This document shows positions 29,448 through 38,766 of a stretch of 64,000 nucleotides of DNA, piece after piece. Numbering within the stretch: position 1 is the stretch's first letter; the number at the start of each line of letters is the position of its first letter. The notes under the pieces are model-generated. The model did not search any database, was not told the origin of the DNA, and saw nothing but the letters and a program-made list of their open reading frames with translations. Source of the stretch: Jatrophihabitans_A sp035248685 (GTDB lineage: Bacteria; Actinomycetota; Actinomycetes; Mycobacteriales; Jatrophihabitantaceae); the NCBI GenBank assembly GCA_035248685.1, contig DATFHF010000024.1, positions 1 through 64,000 on the forward strand, given 5' to 3'. Both the position numbers and the translations under genes were made by a program.

Positions 29448-31213
29448 CCCCGAGTCCCCGCTTCGGGCTGCTGGCGGACGCTGGCTTGCGCCGGCACGGC
29501 GTGCCCCGGCAGGTAGAGCGGGGCCGACCCAACCGGGTGCGCATCGGGATGGGCGCTGCGGTTGGCCAGCTCGAGGGCGTGTTCCACGGCGTGGGCATCG
29601 TCGGTGGGACGCGGACGCCAGGGACCCCTCAGCAGCAGCGAGAGCGGGCAGAGCGTGAGGGCCCCGGCGGTGCAGATCCAAAACCAGGTTCGCCACTGCC
29701 CCGGACCGTCCGCCTGCGCCTTGAGGACGGTGGGTGCCTTCGCGGCGAGCAACACGAGATTCCGCTGTGCGGTCTTGTCACCGGCCAGCGTAAGTACTGT
29801 CGGCTCGCCGACGGTCTCGATCGCGGTCTTCTGCACCGCCGGGTCGTTCGGCGACGCGGCAAGGTCGGTGAACACCTTGGGGTGCGCCTGCGCCTCAGCC
29901 AGCAACAGCTGCAGGGGTTTGCTCTGGTCGAAGTAGGCCTGCGCCTGGCGCACCGAAGGACCGTCGTCGACGAGCGGCGTGACGGCCGAGACCACCAACG
30001 GGATCGTGATGACAGCGCTGGCGACCGTCACCCGCAGGATCCACCCCCAGATGGCCAGCCCGGTGGCCGACAGGGCGGGGTTGCGATGCTCGACCGTCTC
30101 GGTGAAGGCAGCCATCCACGGCGCGTACGCAGCACCCAGCCAGGCGCCGGTGAGCGTCAGCAGGATCGCGATGGAGGAAAACGTCGGGGAGCCCGAGCCG
30201 GCCTTCGCCAGAAACGCGATCTCGACCGGGACGATGGCCAGGGCACCGGCGAAGATGAGCGGCTTGCGGATTCGCAGCTTGTCCGACACCGTGCCGAAAA
30301 TGAGCATGGACAGTGCCATCGTGGCCCACATCCAGTTCAAGAGTGAGTTCGACTGGCTGGCGGAGAAGTTGAGGTCGGTCTGGAAGTACGCCGGAAGGAC
30401 GCCGATGGCGGTGTAGTACATGAGCAGGAACAGGCTGATACCAATTGCCGGGCCGACGATGTCGAGCCGGAACATCTGCCGGTACGGCCGGTGGGTGGCC
30501 GCCTCATGCGACAGCCCGCGGCTGCTCAGCGCCGTTCCGGTCTCGGCCTCGAGTGCGCCGACGATACGGTCGCGATCGGCACGGTTGAGCTCTCGCAGGT
30601 ACAGCAGCGCTAGCACGCAGACGGTCAGGCCGGCCCAGCCGGCGACCTCGAACTGGAACTGCCAGCGCGGGTGGCTGTCGAGCGTGTGGCTGGAGACCTC
30701 GGTGGCCAGGAGGCTGCCCAGCACCGGTCCCATCGTCCAGAAGGCCATGGCCTGAGCCCGACCGACCTGGGGACTGAAGTCACGCACCAACGCGGGCGTG
30801 ACCACCAGGATGACGCCCTCAAAAATCCCGGCAGAGCCGAAAGCGATCCCGTACTGAAGGCCGGTCGTCACGTGGGGCAACCACAGCAGCGTCACCAGGG
30901 AGACGCCGAACAGGCCGACGATCGCCATGTTGCCGCGGCCCACCTTGTCGGCGATGCCGGACGCCAGCGAGCCGATGGCGCCGATAGCGTTCGCCACCGC
31001 TGTAACGACGGCGAAGTACAGGAAGGAGATGTGGAAGCTACCGAGAAGCTGCACCGTGATCGCCCCACTGATGAAGTTCTCGTAATACGCGACGACTGTC
31101 GCGGCGAAGACGATCCCGAGGTACCAGATGCGCCTGGCGCCGGTCGGATACTCCGGTAATTCGCGCTGCCACAGGCGGCGCAGCGGCGCTGGCGATGCCG
31201 TCGCAACAGTCAT
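29444..31213 (-). CDS. major facilitator superfamily transporter
   Basis: About 589 residues, ~12 membrane helices. Features of the MFS fold: DKVGRGNMAIVG after helix 2 and SDKLRIRKPLIFAGA between helices 8 and 9, and a long extracellular-type insert (about residues 430-520) near the C-terminus. It resembles metabolite:proton symporters; substrate not visible. The ATG at 31213 has an AGGGAG ribosome site. Upstream is a 730-bp gap with a strong palindrome. It precedes the glycosyltransferase in one operon. Confidence 0.85.
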   Translation of the reverse strand: MTVATASPAPLRRLWQRELPEYPTGARRIWYLGIVFAATVVAYYENFISGAITVQLLGSFHISFLYFAVVTAVANAIGAIGSLASGIADKVGRGNMAIVGLFGVSLVTLLWLPHVTTGLQYGIAFGSAGIFEGVILVVTPALVRDFSPQVGRAQAMAFWTMGPVLGSLLATEVSSHTLDSHPRWQFQFEVAGWAGLTVCVLALLYLRELNRADRDRIVGALEAETGTALSSRGLSHEAATHRPYRQMFRLDIVGPAIGISLFLLMYYTAIGVLPAYFQTDLNFSASQSNSLLNWMWATMALSMLIFGTVSDKLRIRKPLIFAGALAIVPVEIAFLAKAGSGSPTFSSIAILLTLTGAWLGAAYAPWMAAFTETVEHRNPALSATGLAIWGWILRVTVASAVITIPLVVSAVTPLVDDGPSVRQAQAYFDQSKPLQLLLAEAQAHPKVFTDLAASPNDPAVQKTAIETVGEPTVLTLAGDKTAQRNLVLLAAKAPTVLKAQADGPGQWRTWFWICTAGALTLCPLSLLLRGPWRPRPTDDAHAVEHALELANRSAHPDAHPVGSAPLYLPGHAVPAQASVRQQPEAGTRG

Positions 31214-31942
31214 GCTCTCTCCCTCTCTCTTCTGGGGAGGGTGAACGACATTAACCACGCAGACAATGCGCCAGATTGCCCCATTTCAGAGGGCCAGCAG
31301 CGTCTGCCGGTGTCAAAGCGCTGGCAGTTAGCATCGCCTCAACCGACCCAGACGGACCGGGTCAGGTCGGGTTCGAGTAGCGGTGCCAAAGCTCCACGCC
31401 AACAGACGGTCGGCGCGATTTCGCCGCAGCCCGCATTGCGGAATACACCTCACAAGGTGTATTACCAATGGGATTTGTTCAACTATGCGCCCAGAAGGGT
31501 CTTACGCATCTGGGTAGCTATCGTCTGCGATACGCGGAGGAGGGCTGCCGATGAACACACATCGCAGATCCGAACACGTCGCGCGTTCCCGCAACAACCC
31601 GTGAGTCGTGATGGCGACGCACGCCTCCGCGGCGGCCTCGGTACGTCTGATCTTTCAGCCTCGCTTGGAGCGTTACACCAGGCCGTGCCCTGGCGGTCCC
31701 GGGGTCAATCGGGCGGTAGCTGTCATTTCCCGCGTCGCCCCAGGTAGCCGTGCACGCTGGGGCGAGGCTTGGGGCTGCAACGATTCACGCCTCGGGCGCG
31801 TCTGTGTGTTCGAGGGAAGAAGGCATTAACGCGCGCTGAGCGATCACGATCTGCCTATGTGCGCAGGCAAGGATTTACGGTGGCCGGTCCGACACCGGCG
31901 GGATTCGGCGTCGGTTCGGCCGCCGCCAGTAGGGGGGATCAC
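31214..31942. other. 729-bp divergent intergenic region
   Basis: The gap between the MFS transporter and the divergent secreted-protein gene has no convincing coding sequence. A 168-codon ORF at 31241-31747 has no coding-like composition. A 17-codon ORF at 31551 with a GGAGGAGG ribosome site is noted. A perfect 9-bp-armed palindrome lies at 31442-31463. Base composition is lower in G+C than neighbours near 31440-31530. Confidence 0.6.
31442..31463. promoter_or_regulatory. operator-like palindrome AATACACCT / AGGTGTATT
   Basis: Perfect 9-base arms (31442-31450 and 31455-31463) with a 4-base spacer. The A+T-rich flanks, 230 bp before the MFS start and 480 bp before the secreted-protein gene, suit a binding site for a dimeric repressor, for example a TetR or MarR-type protein. 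No regulator gene is adjacent. Confidence 0.5.
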
Positions 31943-32755
31943 ATGCGCACACCGGTATCGATCGCTGCGGTTGCCGTCGTCACGGCGGCCGGACTGCTGT
32001 ACTCGGGCTCGCCGGCCTGGGCTGCCGCGCCGACCAACGACACCATTGCCGGGGCAACGCCGATCTCCGCGCTGCCCTTCACAGCGACCCTCGACACCAC
32101 CCAAGCCACCACCGACGCCGGCGATGCCAGCCTCAACGCCAACTGCGGCGCACCCGCAACCGAGGCCAGCGTCTGGTACTCCTACACCGCGCCGGCCGAC
32201 GGGGCCGTGGTCATCGACGTCAGCCAGTCCAGCTACTCGGCCGGCATCATCGTCGCCTCCGGAACGCCCGGCAACCTCTCGCTGGACACCTGCGGCCCCG
32301 GCGCGGTTGCCGAGAGCGTCACCGCAGGCGAGACCGTGTACATCATGGCGTTCGACGACACCCCGGGGTCGGGCAACGGCGGCACCTTGCAGATCTCGGT
32401 CGACAACGCGCCGCCGCCGCCGAACCTGTCATTCACCGTCGACCCCGTCGGGAGCTTCAACTCTCACACCGGTGTCGCCACCATCAGGGGGAGCGTGACC
32501 TGCACCGGCGGTGACTTCGTCGACCTGGAGACCGACCTGCGCCAGAAGGTCGGGCGAGTCGCGATTACCGGCATCGGGTTCGCGGAGTTGCCCTGTGACG
32601 GCACCTATCGCTGGTCGATCGACGTCCTCGGCGACAACGGCCGCTTCGCTGGCGGCAAGGTCGCCACTGTCGACGTCAGCTTCGCCTGCGGCGCCGTCTT
32701 CTGCAGCGAAGGCTTCACCACGCAAACGGTGACCCTCAAGAGCGCGAAGAAGTAG
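31943..32755 (+). CDS. secreted protein with pre-peptidase-like beta-sandwich
   Basis: A 270-residue protein. A cleavable signal peptide (MRTPVSIAAVAVVTAAGLLYSG, cut near AWAA) is followed by a PPC-like domain (~30-140, with VWYSYTAPADGAVVIDVS), then a Pro-rich hinge and a second Cys-containing beta domain (~150-270). PPC-type domains are seen in exported hydrolases; no catalytic domain is attached. GGGGGGATC lies before the ATG. Followed by a bidirectional terminator at 32792-32820. Confidence 0.75.
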   Translation: MRTPVSIAAVAVVTAAGLLYSGSPAWAAAPTNDTIAGATPISALPFTATLDTTQATTDAGDASLNANCGAPATEASVWYSYTAPADGAVVIDVSQSSYSAGIIVASGTPGNLSLDTCGPGAVAESVTAGETVYIMAFDDTPGSGNGGTLQISVDNAPPPPNLSFTVDPVGSFNSHTGVATIRGSVTCTGGDFVDLETDLRQKVGRVAITGIGFAELPCDGTYRWSIDVLGDNGRFAGGKVATVDVSFACGAVFCSEGFTTQTVTLKSAKK

Positions 32756-32791
32756 CCGGACGCAGCACCAGGCCGGCGGCTCACGAGCCTC

Positions 32792-32820
32792 GGCAGGGGC
32801 GGCGTCTTGCCGCCCCTGCC
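32792..32820. terminator. bidirectional terminator
   Basis: Perfect 12-bp stem, arms 32792-32803 and 32809-32820, 5-base loop, between the converging secreted-protein gene and nudC. The lower arm touches the nudC stop codon. Confidence 0.8.
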
Positions 32821-33791
32821 TACTCCAGCTCGGCCAGCCAGCTGTTGATGAGCTGCCGGGCGATCGACATCATCGACGGCAGGCCGCGCAGCACAGCGTC
32901 GTTCGGCGGGCCGGCCTTGCCGTCGCCAAGGCGACCTTCGGCTCCCCAATCCGACGCCCGGCGCACCTCGTCCCGACCGAACCAGCCGGCCTCGACGATC
33001 TCGCCGCCGTCGATCCGCAGCGTCGGGTCACCGTCCAGCAGCGCCGTGTAGCCGAGCATCAGCGACGCCGGGAACGGATGCGGCTGGCTGCCGGCATAGC
33101 GGACGTCACGCACCGAGATGCCCACCTCCTCGGCCACCTCGCGCGCTACCGCCGCCTCGGCCGACTCGCCGGCCTCCACGAAGCCGGCCAGCACCGACAT
33201 CCGGCCGGGCGCCCACTGTGGCCCGCGGGCGAGCACGCAGTGCCCGTCGCCGTCGTGCACCAGCATGATCACCGCCGGGTCAGTGCGCGGAAAGTGCTGG
33301 GACGAGTCGACCGGGCACACCCGGATCCAGCCGGCCTGGGCCACCTCGGTGCCGGCGCCGCAACGCGGGCAGCGCGGATGCCGCAGGTGCCAGGCCCCCA
33401 GCGCCACCGCACTGGTCAGCAGCCCGACATCCAAGTCGGTGAGGTGCATGGCCAGCTGACGCAGGCCCCGCCAGTCCGGTCCACCGGAAGGATCGTCGGC
33501 CAGCAGCGCGAAGTACACGGTGCCGTCGGCCTGCCCCAACAGCACCCGAGTACCGGCCTGACCGGCCTCGGCCGTCGGCAGCATCCGCAGGTTCGGCCCG
33601 TCCGGGCCTTCGTCGACGGCGGCGGTGCCGTCCGGTGCGATCACCAACACCCGGCTGCTCGGGTCCTGCCAAGCCTCGGCCAGCCAGCCGGCGTCGTCTC
33701 GCCGCTCGGCCAGCCGATGGTGGGCGAACCGAGCCAGGATCGGCACCTCCGGAATCGCCCACGGGTCCTGGACCGGTCGGCTGCCGGTCAC
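32820..33791 (-). CDS. nudC: NADH pyrophosphatase / RNA de-NADding enzyme NudC
   Basis: A 323-residue protein. A zinc ribbon (Cys141, Cys144, Cys159; the fourth Cys is replaced by the CPVD sequence) precedes HFPRTDPAVI. The Nudix box GFVEAGESAEAAVAREVAEEVG is at 203-224. The family signature SQPWPFPxS is SQPHPFPAS here (235-243), with Trp replaced by His. The GTG start at 33791 is three bases after the stop of the inactive M16 gene, consistent with an operon order M16-M16-nudC. Confidence 0.9.
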   Translation of the reverse strand: MTGSRPVQDPWAIPEVPILARFAHHRLAERRDDAGWLAEAWQDPSSRVLVIAPDGTAAVDEGPDGPNLRMLPTAEAGQAGTRVLLGQADGTVYFALLADDPSGGPDWRGLRQLAMHLTDLDVGLLTSAVALGAWHLRHPRCPRCGAGTEVAQAGWIRVCPVDSSQHFPRTDPAVIMLVHDGDGHCVLARGPQWAPGRMSVLAGFVEAGESAEAAVAREVAEEVGISVRDVRYAGSQPHPFPASLMLGYTALLDGDPTLRIDGGEIVEAGWFGRDEVRRASDWGAEGRLGDGKAGPPNDAVLRGLPSMMSIARQLINSWLAELE

Positions 33792-33793
33792 CG

Positions 33794-35113
33794 CTATTCG
33801 ACCTCGATCAGATTGGTCAGCGGTTCGGTGATGGCCCCGGCGTCGCCGACCGCGACCGCGACCAGTTGGCGCGGCGCCAGGAACTCGGCGGCAACTTCGG
33901 CGATCTCGTCCCGGCCGACCTTCAGCACCCGTGCCGGATGGCTGCTCAGCCACTCGACATTCAGTCCGGAGCCGAGCAGGTTCGAGATCATCGAGGCCAG
34001 GCCGGCCTGGGTGGCCGTGGACAGCGCCAGGCTGCCGATCGCGTACTGCTGCACCGAATCCAGCTCGGCCGCGGTGATCGGCAACGACGCAATCCGGCCG
34101 AGCTCGTACAGCGTCTCCAGCATCGCCGGCGCGGTGACCGCGGTGGCGACGTCGGCGGCCAACATGAAGGTGGAGGCCAGCACGCCGTGTTCGATGACAC
34201 TGCGCGGCGCGTACGAATAGCCTTTCTGTTCGCGGATGTTCTCCACCCAGCGCGAGCAGAAGTAGCCGCCGAAGGCCAGGTTGGCCAGTTGCAGCGCCGG
34301 ATAGCGCGAATCGTCGCGGGGCAGCGCGGGACCGCCGAGGCGAAGTGCGGTCTGCACCGAGCCGGGACGGTCCACGATCAGCAGCGGCTGCTTGCGCAAC
34401 GCCGGCACCGGCACCGGCGGGCTGACCTGCGCGGCACCGGTCCAACCGGCCAGCGCCGCCTCGACCGCGTCGATGGCCCGCGCGGGCGACAGGTCACCGA
34501 CCAGCACCAGAAGCGCGCCGGCCGGGCGCACCGACCCGGCGTGCAGCGTCCGCAGCTGGCCCGCGGTGGTCGCCTCGATATGCGGCACCGACGGCAGCGT
34601 GTGCCCGTACGGGTGGCCCGGCGCTATCCGGCTGGCCAACGCGTCGGCGGCCAACGCACCGGCCTGCGACCGGGAGATGGTGATCCGTTTCACCAGCCGT
34701 TCCCGCTCGCCGGCCACCTCGCCGGTTGGGTAACGCGCCCCGGTCAGCACCTCGGCATACAGCCGCAGCAAGGCGGGCAGGCCGGTCGGCAATGCGGCCG
34801 AGGACAGCACCAGCCGGTCGGCGTCCACCGAGACGTTCAGGTCGGCACCGAGCTCACCCAGTGCTATCGCCAGGCCGGCCCGGTCGTATTGCTCGGTGCC
34901 GGTGAGCATGGCGCTGGCCAGCAGCCGATAGCGGGCCGGGTGGCTGGGCTTGGTGGAGAAGAACGGGATCCGCAGCCGCACCTCGACCATCGGCACCGAG
35001 GGCTGGCGCACCGCCACCACCCGCAGCCCGGACGGCAGCACCCGCTCCACCGTGCGGATCGGTTTGGGCTTGACCGGCTTGGCCAGCGGCGGGACGGGCA
35101 GCAGCGCGGTCAT
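33794..35113 (-). CDS. M16 peptidase-like protein, inactive subunit
   Basis: A 439-residue protein with the M16 fold (PSGLRVVAVRQPSVPMVEVRLRIPF at the start; ENIREQKGYSYAPRSV near 270). The zinc motif HxxEH is missing: the corresponding helix reads RYRLLASAMLTGTEQ. It overlaps its partner by 4 bp (ATGA). In bacterial M16 pairs one subunit is catalytic and the other contributes the Arg/Tyr pocket; the R-x-Y here (EQKGYSYAPRS) fits that role. Confidence 0.88.
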   Translation of the reverse strand: MTALLPVPPLAKPVKPKPIRTVERVLPSGLRVVAVRQPSVPMVEVRLRIPFFSTKPSHPARYRLLASAMLTGTEQYDRAGLAIALGELGADLNVSVDADRLVLSSAALPTGLPALLRLYAEVLTGARYPTGEVAGERERLVKRITISRSQAGALAADALASRIAPGHPYGHTLPSVPHIEATTAGQLRTLHAGSVRPAGALLVLVGDLSPARAIDAVEAALAGWTGAAQVSPPVPVPALRKQPLLIVDRPGSVQTALRLGGPALPRDDSRYPALQLANLAFGGYFCSRWVENIREQKGYSYAPRSVIEHGVLASTFMLAADVATAVTAPAMLETLYELGRIASLPITAAELDSVQQYAIGSLALSTATQAGLASMISNLLGSGLNVEWLSSHPARVLKVGRDEIAEVAAEFLAPRQLVAVAVGDAGAITEPLTNLIEVE

Positions 35114-36441
35114 CGGGCAGCCCCCGGGATCAGTTCGACGACGGCCCGGCCGGCCGGTTTCAGCCGGCTGGCCGCGGCCCGCACGTCGGCGTCGGTGACA
35201 CCGGCCAGCATCTTCGGCAGCCGCAGGATGGTGGCGGCATCGCCGTAGATCAGTTCGAACTTGGCGAACTCCAGGCTGCGGTCGATCACCTGGTCGAGCT
35301 GACGCGAGATGGTGGCGGCGAACCGGAGCCGCACCCGGTCCAGCTCCCGGGGCTCGGTGCCGTCGGTGGCCAGCCGATCCAGTTCGGTATCGATGGCGGC
35401 GATCACCTGCTCGGTGGCCCGGCGATCGGAGTAGTGCGCGGTGATGTTGAACCGGGTCGGGTCGCGCTCCTCCAGCGGATCACCGAACGTCCCGAGATAG
35501 GCGCCGACATCGGTGACCAGCCGCTGCGACTGGACCAGCGAGCGGTGCAGCCGGGAGGCGTCGCCGTCGGAGAGCAGTTCGGCCAGCAGCACGTAGGCCA
35601 GGTAGTCCGGCAGGTCGGTGGCCGGGTCGGGCAGCCGGTAGCCGAGCGCCAGAGCGGGCATCGGCGCCAGCGGATCCGGATGTTCGGAGCGGCGTTCGCT
35701 GGTCAGCGGCGGCTCGGCGAAGTCGGGACGGGCCGGCCGCCGGCGCCGGCGCAGTCCACCGAAATGCCGTTCGATCAGCTCCAGCGTCTCGTCCGGCCGC
35801 AGGCCACCGGCCACGCAGAGCACCGCGTTCGCCGGGGCGTAATAGCTGTCGAAGAACCCGGCGGCGTCCTCGACGGTGGCGTTGGTCAGATCCTCGAAGC
35901 CGCCGTAACCGTTGTGCGCATTGGGAAAAGTGTCATAGAGCACCGGTGGCAACATCAGCCAGGGAAAGCCGCCGTACGGCCGGTTGAGCACGTTGACCCG
36001 GATCTCTTCCTTCACCACGTCGATCTGGTTCTGTAGGGTTTCCTCGTTGATCCGGGGCGAGCGCATCCGATCCGCCTCCAGGAACAACGCGCGTTCCAGA
36101 GCGTGCGCCGGCAACACCTCGAAGTAGTTGGTGTAGTCCAGGTGGGTGCTGCCGTTGAAGATCCCGCCTGAGGATTGCACGATCCGAAAGTGCGCCAGCT
36201 TTTCCAGGTTGGCCGAGCCCTGAAACATCAGGTGCTCGAACAGGTGCGCGAAGCCGGTCCGGCCCTCCGGCTCGGAACGGAACCCGACGTCGTACAGCAC
36301 GCCGACGCCTACCACCGGCGAGCGGGAATCCGGTGCCAGCACTACCCGAAGACCGTTGCGCAGCTTGTGCTGGATCAGCTCGAAGGTCAGCGACGGCAGG
36401 GTTGCCATGGGTAGGGCGGCGGACTTGGCGGTGTTGGGCAC
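35110..36441 (-). CDS. M16 zinc peptidase, catalytic subunit
   Basis: A 443-residue protein. The inverted zinc motif HxxEH is HLFEH in FAHLFEHLMFQGS (near residue 67), with a downstream Glu in LQNQIDVVKEEI. The GTG at 36441 is the start, with a GGTGAAGC ribosome-site-like sequence; an ATG 11 codons later has none. It pairs with the inactive subunit downstream. Likely a cytosolic oligopeptidase. Confidence 0.9.
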   Translation of the reverse strand: MPNTAKSAALPMATLPSLTFELIQHKLRNGLRVVLAPDSRSPVVGVGVLYDVGFRSEPEGRTGFAHLFEHLMFQGSANLEKLAHFRIVQSSGGIFNGSTHLDYTNYFEVLPAHALERALFLEADRMRSPRINEETLQNQIDVVKEEIRVNVLNRPYGGFPWLMLPPVLYDTFPNAHNGYGGFEDLTNATVEDAAGFFDSYYAPANAVLCVAGGLRPDETLELIERHFGGLRRRRRPARPDFAEPPLTSERRSEHPDPLAPMPALALGYRLPDPATDLPDYLAYVLLAELLSDGDASRLHRSLVQSQRLVTDVGAYLGTFGDPLEERDPTRFNITAHYSDRRATEQVIAAIDTELDRLATDGTEPRELDRVRLRFAATISRQLDQVIDRSLEFAKFELIYGDAATILRLPKMLAGVTDADVRAAASRLKPAGRAVVELIPGAAR

Positions 36442-36460
36442 CGCTTCACCCTAACCAACC

Positions 36461-37291
36461 TCAGATCAGGTGGACGGTCCCCACCACGGCCTCCGCCTTG
36501 GGCCACAGATCACTGCGGTCATCGGGAATCGACATCATGAAGATGCTCACCCCGGACACGGTGGGCAGGCCGACCACCCAGAGCCGCTCGGTGCGTACCT
36601 GCAAGCCGTTCGCCTGGCGGTACGCCGGGTTGATCGTGATCTCGGTGAGCAACTCATAGCCCTGCGTGCCGGACAGCATCCGGGATCGGCCGTCCAGGGT
36701 GCGCGCGGTGGGGTTATCGCCGTAGGCGTGTTGCACGGCCAGCGCGGTGCGGCGTTGCACCTCCCGCTGGACGTCCACCGACGTCGGCTGCGACCCGCCG
36801 GACATGCCGCCGTGGTTGGTCAGATAACCGATGACGGTGGTGTCGGGCTGTTGTTGCAGGGTGCTGGTCGGGACACCGGAACCCTCGCTGACCACCCAGT
36901 CCGGTTCAACCTCGAGGCTGAGGTCGATCCGCAGGCCCAGGTTGAGGTCCTCGTCGTGCTGGATCAGGTCGTTGTCGACGCAGGTGTAACCGAGATGGGA
37001 CTCCTCGTCGCGGATCTGCGGGCAGGAAACCACCGGAGGACTGTCTGGACCTTGACCGGTTTGGCTTTGTCCGGTCGAGCTGTTCGGGATGGTTCGGTCG
37101 GCGGAGGCCGCTTGCCGGGTGCGGTGCTGGTTCAGTACGGCGACCGTGCCGACCAGCAGCAGTACCAGGACCGCGGCGATCCAGCCGATCGTTCGGCGGC
37201 GGACGGCGGTGTCGGCAGCCCGGTACTGCCCGTCACCGGCCGGTACGTGCCACCCCTCGCCGTCCGGAGGTGGCAACTCGATCAGGTCCAT
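36461..37291 (-). CDS. membrane-anchored protein of unknown family
   Basis: A 276-residue protein. A single membrane helix (residues ~33-53, TIGWIAAVLVLLLVGTVAVL) is followed by a Ser/Gln-rich linker and a ~190-residue extracytoplasmic domain (with SCPQIRDEESHLGYTCVDNDL, containing a conserved pair of cysteines). GAGGGAGAG is upstream of the ATG. No family recognised. It stands between the M16 pair and the M20 peptidase. Confidence 0.65.
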   Translation of the reverse strand: MDLIELPPPDGEGWHVPAGDGQYRAADTAVRRRTIGWIAAVLVLLLVGTVAVLNQHRTRQAASADRTIPNSSTGQSQTGQGPDSPPVVSCPQIRDEESHLGYTCVDNDLIQHDEDLNLGLRIDLSLEVEPDWVVSEGSGVPTSTLQQQPDTTVIGYLTNHGGMSGGSQPTSVDVQREVQRRTALAVQHAYGDNPTARTLDGRSRMLSGTQGYELLTEITINPAYRQANGLQVRTERLWVVGLPTVSGVSIFMMSIPDDRSDLWPKAEAVVGTVHLI

Positions 37292-37362
37292 CGGCTCTCC
37301 CTCGGCGGCTGTTTCCAGAGTGCACCCGAGCGGCGCTCCACGTCCATCCGCTCCGCGCCGGC

Positions 37363-38766
37363 TCAGCCCCGCAGGCCGGCCACGCCGAGGGCTGCGAACT
37401 CGGACCACAGGTGAGCTGTCGCTTCGGCGCCCCGGTAGAGCATCGACAGGTTGACCTTCTCGTTCGGAGCGTGGATCTGGTCGTCGGGCAGGCCCACGCC
37501 CAGGAACACCATCGGCGCGCCGAGTACCTGCTGGATCTGCGCCTCCGGCCCGGAACCGCCCTCCCGGGTGGGCAGCACGGTGTCGGTATCGAAGGCCGCG
37601 CCGATCGCCCGGCACAGCGCGCCGTAGGCCGGGGTGTCGATCGGTACCAGGCAGGCGAACACACCGGGCCCTTCCCACTCGATCCGGTGCTCGATGCCGG
37701 CGGGCACCTGGTCGGCGACGAACCGCTCCACGGCGGCCTGGATCTTGGCCGGGTCCTGGTTGGCCACCAACCGGAAGGACAGCTTGACGAACGCGTCGCT
37801 CGGCACGATGGTCTTGCCGCCGGCGCCCTGGTATCCGCCGCCGATGCCGTTGACCTCAGCGGTGGGACGGGCACCGAGCCGCTCCAGCGTGCTGTAACCG
37901 GCCTCACCGGCCAGTGCCCGGGACTTGCTGGTCGCCAGGAATCGCTTTTCGTCAAAGGGAACCCGGCGCAGCAGCTCACGTTCGACGTCGGTCAGTTCGA
38001 GCACGTCGTCGTAGAAGCCGGGTACCTGCACCCGGCCGTTGTCGTCGTGCAGGGCCGCCGCCAGCCGGGCGGCAGCCGTGGCCGGATTGGGCACCGCGCC
38101 GCCGAACGAGCCCGAGTGCAGGTCCAGATCCGGCCCGTGCAGCAACACGGTGCCGCTGGCCATGCCGCGCATGCCGGTCACCGAGCTGGGAATGTCCGGG
38201 GCGAGCATGCCGGTGTCGGTTATCACCGCGACGTCGCAGGTCAGCCGGTCCCGGTGTTGGGCTAGCAGGGCATCGAAGTTCGGCGAGCCGGACTCCTCCT
38301 CACCCTCGATCAGGAACTTCAGGTTGACCGCGGGCGCGGTCCGTCCGGTGGTCGCCAAGTGGGCTTGCAGGCCCAGCAGGTGAAAGAGCAGCTGGCCCTT
38401 GTCGTCGGAGGCACCCCGGGCGCGCAATACGTCACCGTCGATCGTCGGGTCGAACGGGTCGGTGTGCCACAACTCGATCGGGTCGACCGGCTGCACGTCG
38501 TGATGGCCGTACACCAGCACGGTCGGTGCGTCCGGGTCGTCTGAAGGCCATTCGGCATACACCGCCGGCAGCCAGGGCGACGACCAGATCTCCACGGTCG
38601 GGAAGCCGGCCCGGCGGCACGCGTCGGCGAACCACTGTGCGCTGTCCAGCACCTGCGGGTGTTTCTCGGGAACCGCGCTGATCCCCGGGATCCGGAGCCA
38701 GGCGTCCAGCTCTGCCAATAGGTCGGTCTGATGCTCGGTTACGTAGGAGCGAACGTCGTTGGTCAC
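37363..38766 (-). CDS. M20-family metal-dependent dipeptidase
   Basis: A 467-residue protein. Metal ligands are visible: His88-x-Asp90 (VYGHHDVQPVD), Asp121 (ASDDKGQ), and the catalytic glutamates in LIEGEEESGS. The dimerisation domain follows (~200-310), and the final His is in the C-terminal part. The family includes carnosinase-like and DapE/ArgE-type enzymes; this one is closest to dipeptidases. The GTG at 38766 overlaps the stop of adnB. Confidence 0.92.
   Translation of the reverse strand: MTNDVRSYVTEHQTDLLAELDAWLRIPGISAVPEKHPQVLDSAQWFADACRRAGFPTVEIWSSPWLPAVYAEWPSDDPDAPTVLVYGHHDVQPVDPIELWHTDPFDPTIDGDVLRARGASDDKGQLLFHLLGLQAHLATTGRTAPAVNLKFLIEGEEESGSPNFDALLAQHRDRLTCDVAVITDTGMLAPDIPSSVTGMRGMASGTVLLHGPDLDLHSGSFGGAVPNPATAAARLAAALHDDNGRVQVPGFYDDVLELTDVERELLRRVPFDEKRFLATSKSRALAGEAGYSTLERLGARPTAEVNGIGGGYQGAGGKTIVPSDAFVKLSFRLVANQDPAKIQAAVERFVADQVPAGIEHRIEWEGPGVFACLVPIDTPAYGALCRAIGAAFDTDTVLPTREGGSGPEAQIQQVLGAPMVFLGVGLPDDQIHAPNEKVNLSMLYRGAEATAHLWSEFAALGVAGLRG

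Noticed and set aside
31241..31747. 168-codon ORF in the MFS upstream gap
   Set aside because: No ribosome site, mixed composition without domain or hydrophobic pattern, and it spans the palindrome. Likely chance ORF in G+C-rich DNA.
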